Of a DNA stretch of 64,000 nucleotides, positions 17,273-26,532 are shown in pieces; within the stretch, counting starts at the first letter, position 1, and every line of letters begins with the position of its first letter. This DNA comes from Formosa sediminum (GTDB lineage Bacteria > Bacteroidota > Bacteroidia > Flavobacteriales > Flavobacteriaceae): contig NZ_CP041637.1 of the NCBI RefSeq assembly GCF_007197735.1, forward strand, positions 2,885,001-2,949,000, read 5' to 3'. The notes below the pieces were generated by a model. The model worked only from the letters and a program-made list of their open reading frames with translations, was not told the DNA's origin and did not search any database. The position numbers and the translations under genes are program-made.

Positions 17273-19168
17273 ATGAAAAATCAATTTATGGCTTTAGCCT
17301 TTGCAAGTGTGGTACTTGTAGGTTGCGGCTCGACTAAAAAAGTGTCTAAGAATGATGCAGCAGAAACCACACCAATTGCAACCTCTATTAACCTTACTAA
17401 AGTTGTAAACGACAAAGCTCCAGTTACTATAAATCCAGGACGTTTTACTCAAGATACAGTAATTTATAGATTACCACGTGTTGTACAAGGAACTTATTCT
17501 GTTAGTGACTTTGGGAAATATATTGACGATTTTAAAGCATTTAACTACGATGGTGTAGAAATTCCTACTGAAAAAATAGATGTAAATTCTTGGGCTATAG
17601 CAAATGCAACAAATCTAGATTATATTACCTATTATGTTAACGACACTTTTGATATTGAAGAAAAAGGTGGAATAGGAGGAGAACAACCATTTTCACCTTC
17701 AGGTACAAATATAGAGCCGGACAACTATGTTTTAAATTTACACGGTTTTATAGGGTATTTCGATTCTTTAAAGAAAAACCAATATACGTTAGATGTTACT
17801 GCTCCAGAAGATTTTAAACGTACGTCTGCATTACAAAAAACAAATGAAGCACTAAGTGAAGATGGAAGCATTGTAACAACCAGCTATGTGGCACCTAGAT
17901 ATTTTGATATTACAGATAACCCAATGATGTATGGTAATCTAGATGTAGAAGAGTTTCAGGTAGGAGATATTAAAGTAGTTTTAAGTGTATATTCTCCAAC
18001 AAAAGCCCATACTGCTAAAAAATTACGCCAAACAATGGAGAAAATGATGCAAGCTCAAAAAACATTTTTAGGCGATATTAATACCACGTCGCGGTATGAT
18101 ATTTACTTGTATTTAGCAGGCGAAGGAGAAGATCAACCTAAAGGATTTGGTGCCCTAGAACACAATACTTCTACAGTTGTGGTTTTACAAGAAGCTTCTT
18201 CTGAAGCAGCTTTAGACGACAGTATGATAGATGTAGTCTCTCACGAGTTTTTTCACATTGTAACGCCTTTAAGTGTGCATTCTGAAGATGTACATTATTT
18301 TGATTATAACACACCTACATTCTCTAAACATTTATGGATGTATGAAGGAATAACAGAATATTTTGCTACACTATTTCAAGTTACAGAAGGCCTAGTAGAC
18401 GAAACTGAATTTTACTCTACATTAATGGATAAAATAGGAATGTCGTTACGCATGGACGATACTATGAGTTTTACCAAAATGAGTGAAAACGTTATTGAAG
18501 AACCTTATGCTTCTAACTATTATAACGTATATCAAAAAGGTGCTTTAATAGGTATGTGTTTAGATATTATAATGAGAGAAGAAAGTAACGGACAACGTAG
18601 TGTATTATCTTTAATGAAAGAATTGTCTATGAAATATGGAAAAAACAAACCATTTAATGACGATACTATTATTGATGAAATTACAGCAATGACGTATCCA
18701 GCTGTAGGTGAGTTTTTAAAAACACACGTTCAAGGTACAACACCAATAGATTATAATGTATATTTTAATAAAGTTGGTTTAATACAAGCAGATGGTAAAG
18801 TTGAAACTAACTTTTTATTAAATAATGGTAATTTAATTCTTGGAGGCGATCCAATTAAAAAAACTATATTCTTTAGCGAATTAGTAAAAGATAATAGCTT
18901 CTGGAACGATTTAGGTGTACAACCAAATGATGTTATTAAAAGTATAAATGGTGAAGACATGACCATTACTAATGCTAACGATATACTTATGAAAACAATT
19001 TCTATGCAAGAAGGAGAACCAATTACTGTGGTTTTAGATAGAAATGGAGAAGAAGTAATTGTTAAAAGTAATTTAACTACATCTTATACTACCGGAAAAT
19101 TATTAAAACCAAATCCAGAAGCAACTGCAAAACAAATAGAATTGCGTAAAGCATGGTTAAAAAAATAA
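17273..19168 (+). CDS. M61-family (glycyl aminopeptidase-like) lipoprotein protease with PDZ domain
   Basis: A 631-residue lipoprotein (lipobox LVGCGS, Cys18). An N-terminal beta domain (about 35-230) precedes the metalloprotease domain, with HEFFH at 324-328 and the downstream glutamate region MYEGITEYF. A PDZ-like domain occupies about 540-610 (GVQPNDVIKSINGEDMTITN in pieces). This order fits peptidase family M61. It probably acts at the cell surface or in the periplasm; substrates unknown. It has its own promoter-like sequence and ends in a terminator shared with xerD. Confidence 0.9.
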   Translation: MKNQFMALAFASVVLVGCGSTKKVSKNDAAETTPIATSINLTKVVNDKAPVTINPGRFTQDTVIYRLPRVVQGTYSVSDFGKYIDDFKAFNYDGVEIPTEKIDVNSWAIANATNLDYITYYVNDTFDIEEKGGIGGEQPFSPSGTNIEPDNYVLNLHGFIGYFDSLKKNQYTLDVTAPEDFKRTSALQKTNEALSEDGSIVTTSYVAPRYFDITDNPMMYGNLDVEEFQVGDIKVVLSVYSPTKAHTAKKLRQTMEKMMQAQKTFLGDINTTSRYDIYLYLAGEGEDQPKGFGALEHNTSTVVVLQEASSEAALDDSMIDVVSHEFFHIVTPLSVHSEDVHYFDYNTPTFSKHLWMYEGITEYFATLFQVTEGLVDETEFYSTLMDKIGMSLRMDDTMSFTKMSENVIEEPYASNYYNVYQKGALIGMCLDIIMREESNGQRSVLSLMKELSMKYGKNKPFNDDTIIDEITAMTYPAVGEFLKTHVQGTTPIDYNVYFNKVGLIQADGKVETNFLLNNGNLILGGDPIKKTIFFSELVKDNSFWNDLGVQPNDVIKSINGEDMTITNANDILMKTISMQEGEPITVVLDRNGEEVIVKSNLTTSYTTGKLLKPNPEATAKQIELRKAWLKK

Positions 19169-19195
19169 TTAACAAAACATATTAATTTGTTACAA

Positions 19196-19230
19196 CAAAA
19201 AGGTTCAGGTGTACATCTGAACCTTTTTTA
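19196..19230. terminator. Bidirectional terminator between the M61 gene and xerD
   Basis: AAAAAGGTTCAG pairs with CTGAACCTTTTT around GTGTACAT. The distal arm reaches the xerD stop codon. Confidence 0.85.
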
Positions 19231-20124
19231 TTTTCTAGGATGAAATTTTTCAACAACTTCGGTTAAATGCTTTTTATCTAAATGCACATAAATTTCGGTA
19301 GTTGTAATACTCTCATGTCCTAATAACAGTTGAATTGATCTTAAATCGGCATTGTTTTGAAGTAAATGTGTAGCAAAAGAATGTCTAAAGGTATGAGGCG
19401 AAATGTTTTTATTCAGATTTATTTTTATTGCTAGCTGTTTAATTATCGTAAATATCATAGCACGCGTAAGTTGTCTGCCTCTTCGGTTTAAAAACACAGT
19501 ATCTTCATGTCCAGTTTGTATGTTTAAATGCGATCGAACCTGTTCAATATATATTGTAATGTATTTAATTGTGGATGCAACTATAGGTACAAAACGCTGT
19601 TTATCTCCTTTACCAGTAACCTGTATAAATCCTTCATCAAAATACAAATCAGACAATTTTAAATGTGTTAATTCGCTTACACGTAAACCACAACTGTATA
19701 ATGTTTCTAGCATGGCCCGATTACGCTCACCTTCATTAGTCGACAAGTCTATTGCTCCAATTAAATCATCTATATCTTTTTCACTTAATGTGTCCGGTAA
19801 CTTCCTTCCAATTTTTGGAGTTTCAATCAATTCTAATGGATTATCAGTTCGGTAATCTTCAAAAACTAAATAATCAAAAAAACTACGAAGTCCAGAAATT
19901 AAACGAGCTTGAGATCGTGCATTTAAGTGTTTTGCGGCGTTGTAAACAAATTCTTGAATAATATTTGGTGTAATTTTAATAGGCGAAATGTTAATAACTT
20001 TATCTTCTAAATATGTTATTAATTTCTTTACATCTAGCCCATAACTATGCACAGAATTAGTTGATAATCCGCGTTCTATCCTTAAGAATAATAGGTAATC
20101 TTTTAATGCAGTTTCCCATTTCAT
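19228..20124 (-). CDS. xerD: Tyrosine recombinase XerD-type
   Basis: A 298-residue tyrosine recombinase. The N-terminal SAM-like DNA-binding domain spans about 1-100. The catalytic residues are all present: R148 (CGLRVSEL), K172 (GKGDKQR), H244 and R247 (HTFRHSFATHLL), H270 (LLGHESI) and the nucleophile Y279 (TEIYVH). The length and the lack of extra domains fit the housekeeping XerC/XerD pair that resolves chromosome dimers at dif. The aroQ gene lies nearby on the opposite strand, an arrangement I recall as common in this group, so an integrase of a mobile element is unlikely. Confidence 0.9.
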   Translation of the reverse strand: MKWETALKDYLLFLRIERGLSTNSVHSYGLDVKKLITYLEDKVINISPIKITPNIIQEFVYNAAKHLNARSQARLISGLRSFFDYLVFEDYRTDNPLELIETPKIGRKLPDTLSEKDIDDLIGAIDLSTNEGERNRAMLETLYSCGLRVSELTHLKLSDLYFDEGFIQVTGKGDKQRFVPIVASTIKYITIYIEQVRSHLNIQTGHEDTVFLNRRGRQLTRAMIFTIIKQLAIKINLNKNISPHTFRHSFATHLLQNNADLRSIQLLLGHESITTTEIYVHLDKKHLTEVVEKFHPRK

Positions 20125-20246
20125 GGTATAAATATATAATATTATATAAAATTGTTAATTAATATTTTAATACAAATAGTGCAGTTTAACGATAATTTCG
20201 TACCTTTAATCGTCCTAAATATATTAATTAATAACATCTACTTATT

Positions 20247-20837
20247 ATGAGACGAGAAATTGTTACTGCAATAATTCTTTTAGTTTTCGTGTGTAAAAGT
20301 TTTGCACAACCTTTAGGTTTTGAAAATACATTATTTAATTTTGATCGATGGAAACCAGCTGCAGCAACAGCAGTTTTTACAGGAAGAAATGTACAAGAAG
20401 GGCTGAACTTAGGAGCAAGCTTGGCTATACCATTAAACGCTGCAAGTAATGTAGTGTCTACAGGTATATTATTAGATGCAAATTATTTATACCAAGCTCA
20501 TAGAAACATTAGTATTGGGCTAGCATCTGGGTATGGTATTTATTTTGCTAAAGATGATAACCAAAGTTGGGGACCAATAACTAAAAACAGAGATTTTAGG
20601 TATATTCCAGTTGCAGCTGCTACTAGAGTAGCTATTTTAAATGGTTTTGTAATTGGTACAGATTTAGGTTATGCTTTTGGTTTAAGTGAAAACTGGGATG
20701 GAGGTTTTTATTTTAAACCCATTTTTGGATATAATATTTGTGAAGCCTTTCAGCTTAATATTTCATATTCAGGAATTTCGAATAATTGGACATGGTCTGC
20801 AGCAAGTTTAGGTTTTACGATTAATTTTAATAGTTAA
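20247..20837 (+). CDS. Outer-membrane beta-barrel-like protein, paralogue 1
   Basis: A 196-residue protein with a signal peptide ending in SFAQ (residue 21) and a barrel-like pattern of alternating residues. It shares its C-terminal half with the next gene: (Y/F)IP(V/I)A(A/L)ATR, D(L/F)GYA(F/I)G(L/V)S, GGFY(F/Y)KP, and a terminal S(Y)(S/T)G(I/V)SNN followed by a strand. The two genes look like a tandem duplication. The function is unknown. A near-consensus -7 box (TACCTTTA) lies about 40 bases before the ATG. Confidence 0.72.
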   Translation: MRREIVTAIILLVFVCKSFAQPLGFENTLFNFDRWKPAAATAVFTGRNVQEGLNLGASLAIPLNAASNVVSTGILLDANYLYQAHRNISIGLASGYGIYFAKDDNQSWGPITKNRDFRYIPVAAATRVAILNGFVIGTDLGYAFGLSENWDGGFYFKPIFGYNICEAFQLNISYSGISNNWTWSAASLGFTINFNS

Positions 20838-20939
20838 TGAATAGTATAAAAATGATTATATCATAATAAAATACTATTTTTAAGCACTAAAAAACCTTAA
20901 AAGATCAGGTTAAAAGTATTAATAAATAACTAATTAATT

Positions 20940-21488
20940 ATGAAAAAGAACTACTTCACGCTATTGTTAATTGTTTTTGTATCAATTAGTGCTTTTGCTC
21001 AAACTGTTGTAAGAAAAACAACCACTTACAGAGCATTACCAACAGGACACTCAGGGTTAAATATTGGTGCTAGTTTTATGTTACCTGTTTACGAATTGAA
21101 TGATTATGCTTCTGCAGGATTCTCAGCAGATATTAATTATTTATTGCCTGTTGCTCCATTATTAAATATGGGTATTGCTTCCGGTTATGGTGTAGTATAT
21201 AATGACACCGATTATTTACTAGATTTTTATGAAAAAGAAGATGCACAATTTATTCCTATTGCCTTAGCAACACGTTATGTACCTTCTGCCCAAATTGAAT
21301 TTGGAGCAGATTTTGGATATGCTATTGGTGTAAGCGATCAGTTTAATGGAGGTTTTTATTACAAACCTATGATTGGTTTTAATTTAAACGATATGATTCA
21401 ATTGAATCTTTCATATACTGGTGTAAGCAACAACAGTTGGATTACTTGGTCGACACTTAACTTCGGGTTTATGTTTAATGTAAACTAA
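20940..21488 (+). CDS. Outer-membrane beta-barrel-like protein, paralogue 2
   Basis: A 182-residue protein with a signal peptide ending in AFAQ (residue 21). The same barrel-like core occurs as in the gene upstream, with clearest identity over the last 90 residues. The N-terminal parts differ. It ends in a strand with an aromatic residue (LNFGFMFNVN), in keeping with an outer-membrane barrel. Role unknown. Confidence 0.72.
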   Translation: MKKNYFTLLLIVFVSISAFAQTVVRKTTTYRALPTGHSGLNIGASFMLPVYELNDYASAGFSADINYLLPVAPLLNMGIASGYGVVYNDTDYLLDFYEKEDAQFIPIALATRYVPSAQIEFGADFGYAIGVSDQFNGGFYYKPMIGFNLNDMIQLNLSYTGVSNNSWITWSTLNFGFMFNVN

Positions 21489-21508
21489 ACCAAACAAAAT
21501 ATATTTTT

Positions 21509-21538
21509 AAAGGCGAAATTAAATATTCGCCTTTTTTT
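21509..21538 (+). terminator. Terminator after the paralogous barrel genes
   Basis: AGGCGAA pairs with TTCGCCT over an 8-base loop and is followed by seven T. It lies between the barrel gene and aroQ. Confidence 0.8.
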
Positions 21539-21566
21539 ATGCTATATTCTTTTATACTTTTACTTT

Positions 21567-21983
21567 ATGAAAAAAATTTTAATATTAAACGGTCCCAATT
21601 TAAATTTATTAGGAAAACGTGAACCTGAAATATATGGTAGTTTAACGTTTACTGATTTCTTTGAAAGTATTAAAAAAAAATATAATACAGTAGAATTATC
21701 ATATTTTCAATCAAATATAGAAGGAGAACTTATTAATAAAATTCATGAAGTTGGATTTAGTTACGATGGTATTGTGCTCAATGCTGCGGCTTATACACAC
21801 ACTTCTGTAGCACTTGGTGATGCTATTAAAGGTATTGAAACACCTGTTATTGAAGTCCATATTTCTAACACCTTTTCTAGAGAAACTTTCAGACATCATT
21901 CTTACATTTCTGCGGTTGCAAAGGGAGTTATAGTTGGTTTTGGTTTAAAAAGTTATGAGTTAGCCATTCAAAGTTTTTTATAA
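21567..21983 (+). CDS. aroQ: Type II 3-dehydroquinate dehydratase
   Basis: A 138-residue enzyme of the shikimate pathway that converts 3-dehydroquinate to 3-dehydroshikimate. Family motifs are present: NGPNLNLLGKREPEIYG (from residue 7, including the catalytic Tyr), FQSNIEGELI, LNAAAYTHTSVAL (near 72-84) and VEVHISN-like VIEVHISN. The length is normal for the dodecameric type II family. It begins 28 bases after a terminator, so it has its own promoter. Confidence 0.95.
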   Translation: MKKILILNGPNLNLLGKREPEIYGSLTFTDFFESIKKKYNTVELSYFQSNIEGELINKIHEVGFSYDGIVLNAAAYTHTSVALGDAIKGIETPVIEVHISNTFSRETFRHHSYISAVAKGVIVGFGLKSYELAIQSFL

Positions 21984-22093
21984 ATTATAAATTAAAATTA
22001 GAAGCACAAAAATAAAGCCCATCTAAAATAGATTTGCACACATTATTATTAATTACAATTTAAAAGATATTACAAGACGTGTACTAAATACAA

Positions 22094-22648
22094 TTACAAC
22101 CATTCTACTTTATCATCTATGGCATTGGGCTCACGTTTTGGAGCACTCCCTTCATAATGTCCCAAAAATAAAAATCCAAGACATTTTTCGTTATCTTCAA
22201 GATGAAAAAACTCATCCATAAAACCTATTAATCCAGGAGAACTCCAATAAGCTCCTAAACCTAAATTGGTTGCAGTAAGCCACATATTTTGAACGGCCAT
22301 AGCTGTAGCGGCAACTTCTTCCCATTCAGGAATACTTTCTTCAGGATCTCTAGCCATACAAATAGCAATTATACCCCCTGCATTTTTAAAATTTCGTTGA
22401 ATTTTATTGTATTTAAATTCTGAAAATTTATCGGTTGTCGCTTTAAATTTATTAGACAAAAATACACCTAACTCATTTTTTTTATCGCCTTGTAATACCT
22501 TAAAACGCCAAGGCTCTGTACGTTTGTGTGTAGGTGCCCAATTAGCCGCATTTAACAATTCTAAAATAACAGTTTTAGAAATAGGTTTATCAATATATTG
22601 ATTTGGAAAAACAGAACGTCTGTTTTGTATGATGTCTTTTAAATTCAT
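22094..22648 (-). CDS. Nitroreductase family protein (NfsA/YdjA-like)
   Basis: A 184-residue FMN-dependent nitroreductase-fold protein. The start IIQNRRSVFPNQY provides the RRS FMN-contact motif, AANWAPTHKRTEPWRF follows (near 33-48), and GLGAYWSSPG and GFLFLGHYEG lie near the C terminus. It is closest in pattern to the small YdjA-type enzymes. The physiological substrate is unknown. It stands alone, convergent with aroQ. Confidence 0.9.
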   Translation of the reverse strand: MNLKDIIQNRRSVFPNQYIDKPISKTVILELLNAANWAPTHKRTEPWRFKVLQGDKKNELGVFLSNKFKATTDKFSEFKYNKIQRNFKNAGGIIAICMARDPEESIPEWEEVAATAMAVQNMWLTATNLGLGAYWSSPGLIGFMDEFFHLEDNEKCLGFLFLGHYEGSAPKREPNAIDDKVEWL

Positions 22649-22947
22649 TATTATGTTTTTTTTTCAAAAGTAAGAACTAGTATTGATTTTATACTAAAAA
22701 CACATTACAGATTGTATCTATAATACGCTGTTTAAGAAAATTTATTAAAAAAATAAATGATGATAATTTGTTCAATTTTATTGAAAGCGTTAACAATTGT
22801 AGCAAAAGAGTTGATGGGGAAATTTAATTTTTCCGATTGATTTTTAGATCATTTTAAGAACTTGTTAATTTGCTGTTAACCCTTATTGTTAGCTGCTTTT
22901 TGACTTATAGATTTGTTCTTATAACTCATAAAAAAACAATCAAAAAG
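22649..22947. other. AT-rich intergenic region between divergent nitroreductase and porin genes
   Basis: About 300 bases with no supported gene. It must hold the promoters of both flanking genes. I see no clear TAnnTTTG box close to the porin start and no convincing hairpin or repeat. Confidence 0.5.
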
Positions 22948-23586
22948 ATGAAAAATTTAATTGCATTTACAGTAGTATTTTTATTAGCATTTACATCAGT
23001 TAATGCTCAATCAGATTCTAAAGCATTTCAAATAGGAGCTAAAGCTGGAGTTAATTTTTCCAAGTTAACTGGCGATGATTTTGATGATGTTGATTCACGA
23101 ACAAGTTTTAATGTTGGTTTACTTGCAGAAGTCCCAATTTCTGAACGTGTATCTTTTCAACCAGAAGTTTTTTATTCTGGTCAAGGTTTCGATGTGTTAG
23201 AAAGAGACCAAGATAATATTTTTGACACAGACGATAATGTGGAATATCAATTAGATTATATTCAAGTTCCATTATTACTAAAAGTATATTTAGTTGAAGG
23301 ATTGAGTGTAGAAGCAGGACCACAATTTGGATTTAAAGTTCATGAAGAATTTGATAGTGAACCTAATTCTGATAATGGTGATTTAGAAATAGACAGTGAC
23401 GATTCTTATGTAAAAGATTTTGATACTAGTCTAGCCTTTGGTACATCTTATAAGTTTGACAGTGGAGTCTTTTTAAGTGCACGTTATACGTTAGGTTTAA
23501 CAAATATCTTTGAAGACGATACTCTTTTTGAAGATGTAGATGGTAAGAATGATGTTTGGCAATTTGGTGTAGGATATATGTTTTAA
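22948..23586 (+). CDS. Porin family / outer-membrane beta-barrel protein
   Basis: A 212-residue protein starting MKNLIAF, with a signal peptide ending in VNAQ. The barrel pattern begins GAKAGVNFSKLTGDDF, which is the OMP_b-brl_2 (PorT-like) start, and ends in DVWQFGVGYMF with a C-terminal Phe. Acidic loops rich in Asp and Glu are prominent. I chose the ATG at 22948 because a frame open further upstream adds residues ahead of a perfect signal peptide. Likely a small eight-stranded outer-membrane barrel; function unknown. Confidence 0.85.
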   Translation: MKNLIAFTVVFLLAFTSVNAQSDSKAFQIGAKAGVNFSKLTGDDFDDVDSRTSFNVGLLAEVPISERVSFQPEVFYSGQGFDVLERDQDNIFDTDDNVEYQLDYIQVPLLLKVYLVEGLSVEAGPQFGFKVHEEFDSEPNSDNGDLEIDSDDSYVKDFDTSLAFGTSYKFDSGVFLSARYTLGLTNIFEDDTLFEDVDGKNDVWQFGVGYMF

Positions 23587-23604
23587 ACCTCAAAACATAC
23601 CCTC

Positions 23605-23641
23605 ACAAAAAAAGTCTCAGAATTATCTGAGACTTTTTTTA
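23605..23641 (+). terminator. Terminator after the porin gene
   Basis: AAAAAAAGTCTCAG pairs with CTGAGACTTTTTTT around AATTAT, just after the stop codon. Confidence 0.85.
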
Positions 23642-23684
23642 TATCATAATGTAAACATTGCCTATGATTTTAAAGCAGCTATAA

Positions 23685-23720
23685 AAAAAGGTGATTTGCA
23701 CATAGTACAAATCACCTTTT
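23685..23720 (-). terminator. Terminator after lpdA
   Basis: AAAAGGTGATTTG pairs with CAAATCACCTTTT over an 8-base loop. The longer T run lies on the minus strand, beyond the lpdA stop. Confidence 0.8.
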
Positions 23721-23750
23721 ATAAATACGTATATAAAAATAAGTTATAGA

Positions 23751-25127
23751 TTAGATATGTATAACTTCATCATAAGCAGCAGCAACAGCTTCCATAACGG
23801 CTTCACTCATTGTTGGGTGAGGGTGAATTGCTTTTAATACTTCATGACCTGTAGTTTCTAATTTACGACCTAAAACAGCTTCAGCAATCATATCGGTAAC
23901 ACCTGCACCAATCATGTGGCAGCCTAACCATTCACCATATTTAGCATCAAAAATCACTTTTACAAAACCATCTTTATTACCAGCAGCACTTGCTTTACCA
24001 GAGGCTGAGAAAGGGAATTTACCAACTTTAATATCGTAACCTTGTTCTTTAGCTTTCTTTTCTGTTAAACCAACACTAGCAATCTCTGGAGATGCATATG
24101 TACACCCAGGAATGTTACCATAGTCTATTGGTTCAACATGCATACCTGCAATTTTTTCAACACATAAAATACCTTCAGCAGAAGCTACGTGAGCTAAAGC
24201 TTGACCTGGAGTAATATCTCCAATAGCGTAATAGCCTGGAACATTGGTTTGGTAATAATCGTTTACTAAAACTTTATCACGATCTACAGCAATACCTACA
24301 TCTTCTAAACCAATATTTTCAATATTAGTTTTAATTCCCACTGCAGAAAGAATAATATCAGCTTCTAATACTTCTTCTCCTTTACCCGTTTTTACTGTAG
24401 CTTTAACACCATCTCCAGAAGTATCTATAGTTGTAACTTCTGCAGATGTCATTACATTAATTCCAATTTTCTTGAAAGAACGTTCTAATTGTTTAGAAAC
24501 ATCTTCATCTTCAACAGGAACAATATTTGGTAAATATTCTACTATTGTTACTTCAGTACCCATAGAGTTGTAGAAGTAAGCAAATTCAACTCCAATAGCA
24601 CCAGATCCAACAACAATCATTTTCTTAGGTTGTTCAGGCAAAGTCATAGCTTGTCTGTATCCTATAACTTTTTTGCCATCTTGTGGTAAATTAGGTAATT
24701 CACGAGAACGTGCACCTGTAGCTATAATAATATGGTCTGCGCTATATTCAGTACCATCTACATCAATTTTTTTGCCTGGTTTTAATGTTCCGTATCCTTC
24801 AATGACATCAATTTTATTTTTTTTCATTAAAAATTGAATTCCTTTACTCATGCCATCAGCAACACCACGGCTACGCTTAACAACAGCATTAAAATCTTTG
24901 TCGTATTCTTTAACAGACAAGCCGTAATCTTCTGCATGTTTTAAATATTCGAATACTTGAGCTGACTTTAAAAGGGCTTTAGTAGGAATACATCCCCAAT
25001 TTAGGCAAACCCCACCTAAGTTTTCTTTTTCTACTATAGCAGTTTTAAAACCTAATTGAGACGCTCTAATAGCGGTTACGTAGCCTCCAGGACCACTTCC
25101 AAGAACAATAATATCGTATTTACTCAT
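23751..25127 (-). CDS. lpdA: Dihydrolipoyl dehydrogenase
   Basis: A 458-residue flavoprotein disulfide reductase, the E3 subunit of 2-oxoacid dehydrogenase and glycine cleavage complexes. The FAD site GSGPGGY is near residue 11, the redox disulfide in GGVCLNWGCIPTKALL near 38-53, the NAD site GSGAIGVEFAYF near 175, and the C-terminal HPHPTMSEAV with the catalytic His-Glu pair near 440. The length is normal. It is monocistronic, so E3 is probably shared among complexes encoded elsewhere. Confidence 0.96.
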   Translation of the reverse strand: MSKYDIIVLGSGPGGYVTAIRASQLGFKTAIVEKENLGGVCLNWGCIPTKALLKSAQVFEYLKHAEDYGLSVKEYDKDFNAVVKRSRGVADGMSKGIQFLMKKNKIDVIEGYGTLKPGKKIDVDGTEYSADHIIIATGARSRELPNLPQDGKKVIGYRQAMTLPEQPKKMIVVGSGAIGVEFAYFYNSMGTEVTIVEYLPNIVPVEDEDVSKQLERSFKKIGINVMTSAEVTTIDTSGDGVKATVKTGKGEEVLEADIILSAVGIKTNIENIGLEDVGIAVDRDKVLVNDYYQTNVPGYYAIGDITPGQALAHVASAEGILCVEKIAGMHVEPIDYGNIPGCTYASPEIASVGLTEKKAKEQGYDIKVGKFPFSASGKASAAGNKDGFVKVIFDAKYGEWLGCHMIGAGVTDMIAEAVLGRKLETTGHEVLKAIHPHPTMSEAVMEAVAAAYDEVIHI

Positions 25128-25216
25128 GATTAATTCATTAAATCGTTTAATGCTACGAATTTACGAAACCTAATCCGAATAATGAATTTAGATAGGTAAA
25201 AAAATAGATCTTTTGT

Positions 25217-25224
25217 TACCTTTG
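25217..25224 (+). promoter_or_regulatory. Putative Bacteroidota -7 box
   Basis: TACCTTTG matches TAnnTTTG exactly, 18 bases before the ATG of the type II NADH dehydrogenase gene. Confidence 0.45.
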
Positions 25225-25242
25225 TTTTGTAAGTAACTATAT

Positions 25243-26532
25243 ATGAATATAAAAAGAATAAGTAATCCGCGTATTGTTATTATTGGCGGAGGTTTTGCTG
25301 GAGTTTCTTTAGCAAAAGTATTATCTAAACAAGACGTACAAGTAGTACTACTAGACAAACATAATTATCATAATTTTCAACCTTTACTTTATCAAGTTTC
25401 AACGGGTGGATTAGAGCCTGACTCTATTGCGTATCCCATTCGTAAAATTCTTCAAAACTATTCTAATTTTCAGTTTAGACTAGCAAATGTGTTAGAAATT
25501 GATCCGAAGAATAACAAGGTTATTACAGATATAGGGTTGCTTAAATATGATTACTTGGTTATTGCTTCGGGATCTGAAACTAATTATTTTGGAAATACAT
25601 CTATTGAGACCAATAGCATGTCTATGAAAACAATACCACAAGCCTTAAATTTAAGAAGTTTAATATTAGAAAATTTTGAAGAAGCGCTATTAACATCTGA
25701 TTTACAAGAACGTAATGCCTTAATGAATTTTGTAATTGTTGGTGCAGGACCAACAGGCGTAGAGCTTGCTGGTGCTTTAGCAGAAATTAAAAAAGGGATA
25801 CTTCCTAAAGATTATCCTGATTTAGACACTCGTCTAGCACAAATTAATTTAGTTCAATCTGGAAATCGCATTTTAAAAGAAATGAGCGAGGAAGCTTCAA
25901 AAAAAGCTGAAGCTTTTTTAGAAAAATTGGGTGTAAATGTTTGGAAAAATACACGGGTATCTAATTACGACGGAAAAGTAGTTACAACCAATACTGATGT
26001 TGTGTTTGAAACCGCTACTATGATTTGGGCTGCTGGTGTAAAAGGCGCCAATATAAAAGGTATTGAAGGCGCAGATTTAGTGTCTAGGAGTAATAGAATT
26101 ATTGTAAACGAATTTAATCAATTAAAAACTTACTCAAACATTTTTGCTATTGGAGATGTGGCTCAAATAGAAACCGAAGCGACTCCATACGGATACCCAA
26201 TGATGGCCCAACCTGCCATCCAACAAGGAAAACAATTAGGCCATAATTTAAAACGCTTGTTGGAAGGTTTACCTTTAGAACCTTTTAAATATAAAGATAA
26301 AGGTGCAATGGCAACTGTAGGAAGAAATAAAGCTGTGGTAGATTTACCAAAGTATAAATTTCAGGGTGTTTTTGCTTGGTTTGTATGGATGTTTGTACAC
26401 CTTTTCTTTTTAATCGGATTTAGAAACAGAATGATCGTATTTGTTAATTGGGTGTATAATTATATCCGTTTTGATAGAGAAGCACGATTAATTATACGTC
26501 CATTTAAAAAGAAATTAAAATCTGATGAATGA
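25243..26532 (+). CDS. Type II NADH dehydrogenase-like FAD/NAD(P) oxidoreductase
   Basis: A 429-residue protein of the NDH-2 family. The FAD-binding IIGGGFAGVSLAK is near residue 13, the NAD-binding IVGAGPTGVELAGALAE near 165, and the second FAD contact FAIGDVAQIE near 300. The C-terminal region has aromatic amphipathic and hydrophobic segments (FAWFVWMFVHLFFLIGF), typical of membrane attachment. NDH-2 enzymes pass electrons from NADH to quinone without pumping protons. It ends one base before the convergent msrB stop. Confidence 0.92.
   Translation: MNIKRISNPRIVIIGGGFAGVSLAKVLSKQDVQVVLLDKHNYHNFQPLLYQVSTGGLEPDSIAYPIRKILQNYSNFQFRLANVLEIDPKNNKVITDIGLLKYDYLVIASGSETNYFGNTSIETNSMSMKTIPQALNLRSLILENFEEALLTSDLQERNALMNFVIVGAGPTGVELAGALAEIKKGILPKDYPDLDTRLAQINLVQSGNRILKEMSEEASKKAEAFLEKLGVNVWKNTRVSNYDGKVVTTNTDVVFETATMIWAAGVKGANIKGIEGADLVSRSNRIIVNEFNQLKTYSNIFAIGDVAQIETEATPYGYPMMAQPAIQQGKQLGHNLKRLLEGLPLEPFKYKDKGAMATVGRNKAVVDLPKYKFQGVFAWFVWMFVHLFFLIGFRNRMIVFVNWVYNYIRFDREARLIIRPFKKKLKSDE

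Noticed and set aside
19228-20124. Integrase of a mobile element
   Set aside because: Size, complete housekeeping XerD motifs, neighbouring aroQ and the absence of att-like repeats or cargo genes point to chromosomal XerD.
22649-22947. Small RNA or riboswitch before the porin gene
   Set aside because: Only weak, AT-only pairings are visible; nothing supports a defined RNA structure.
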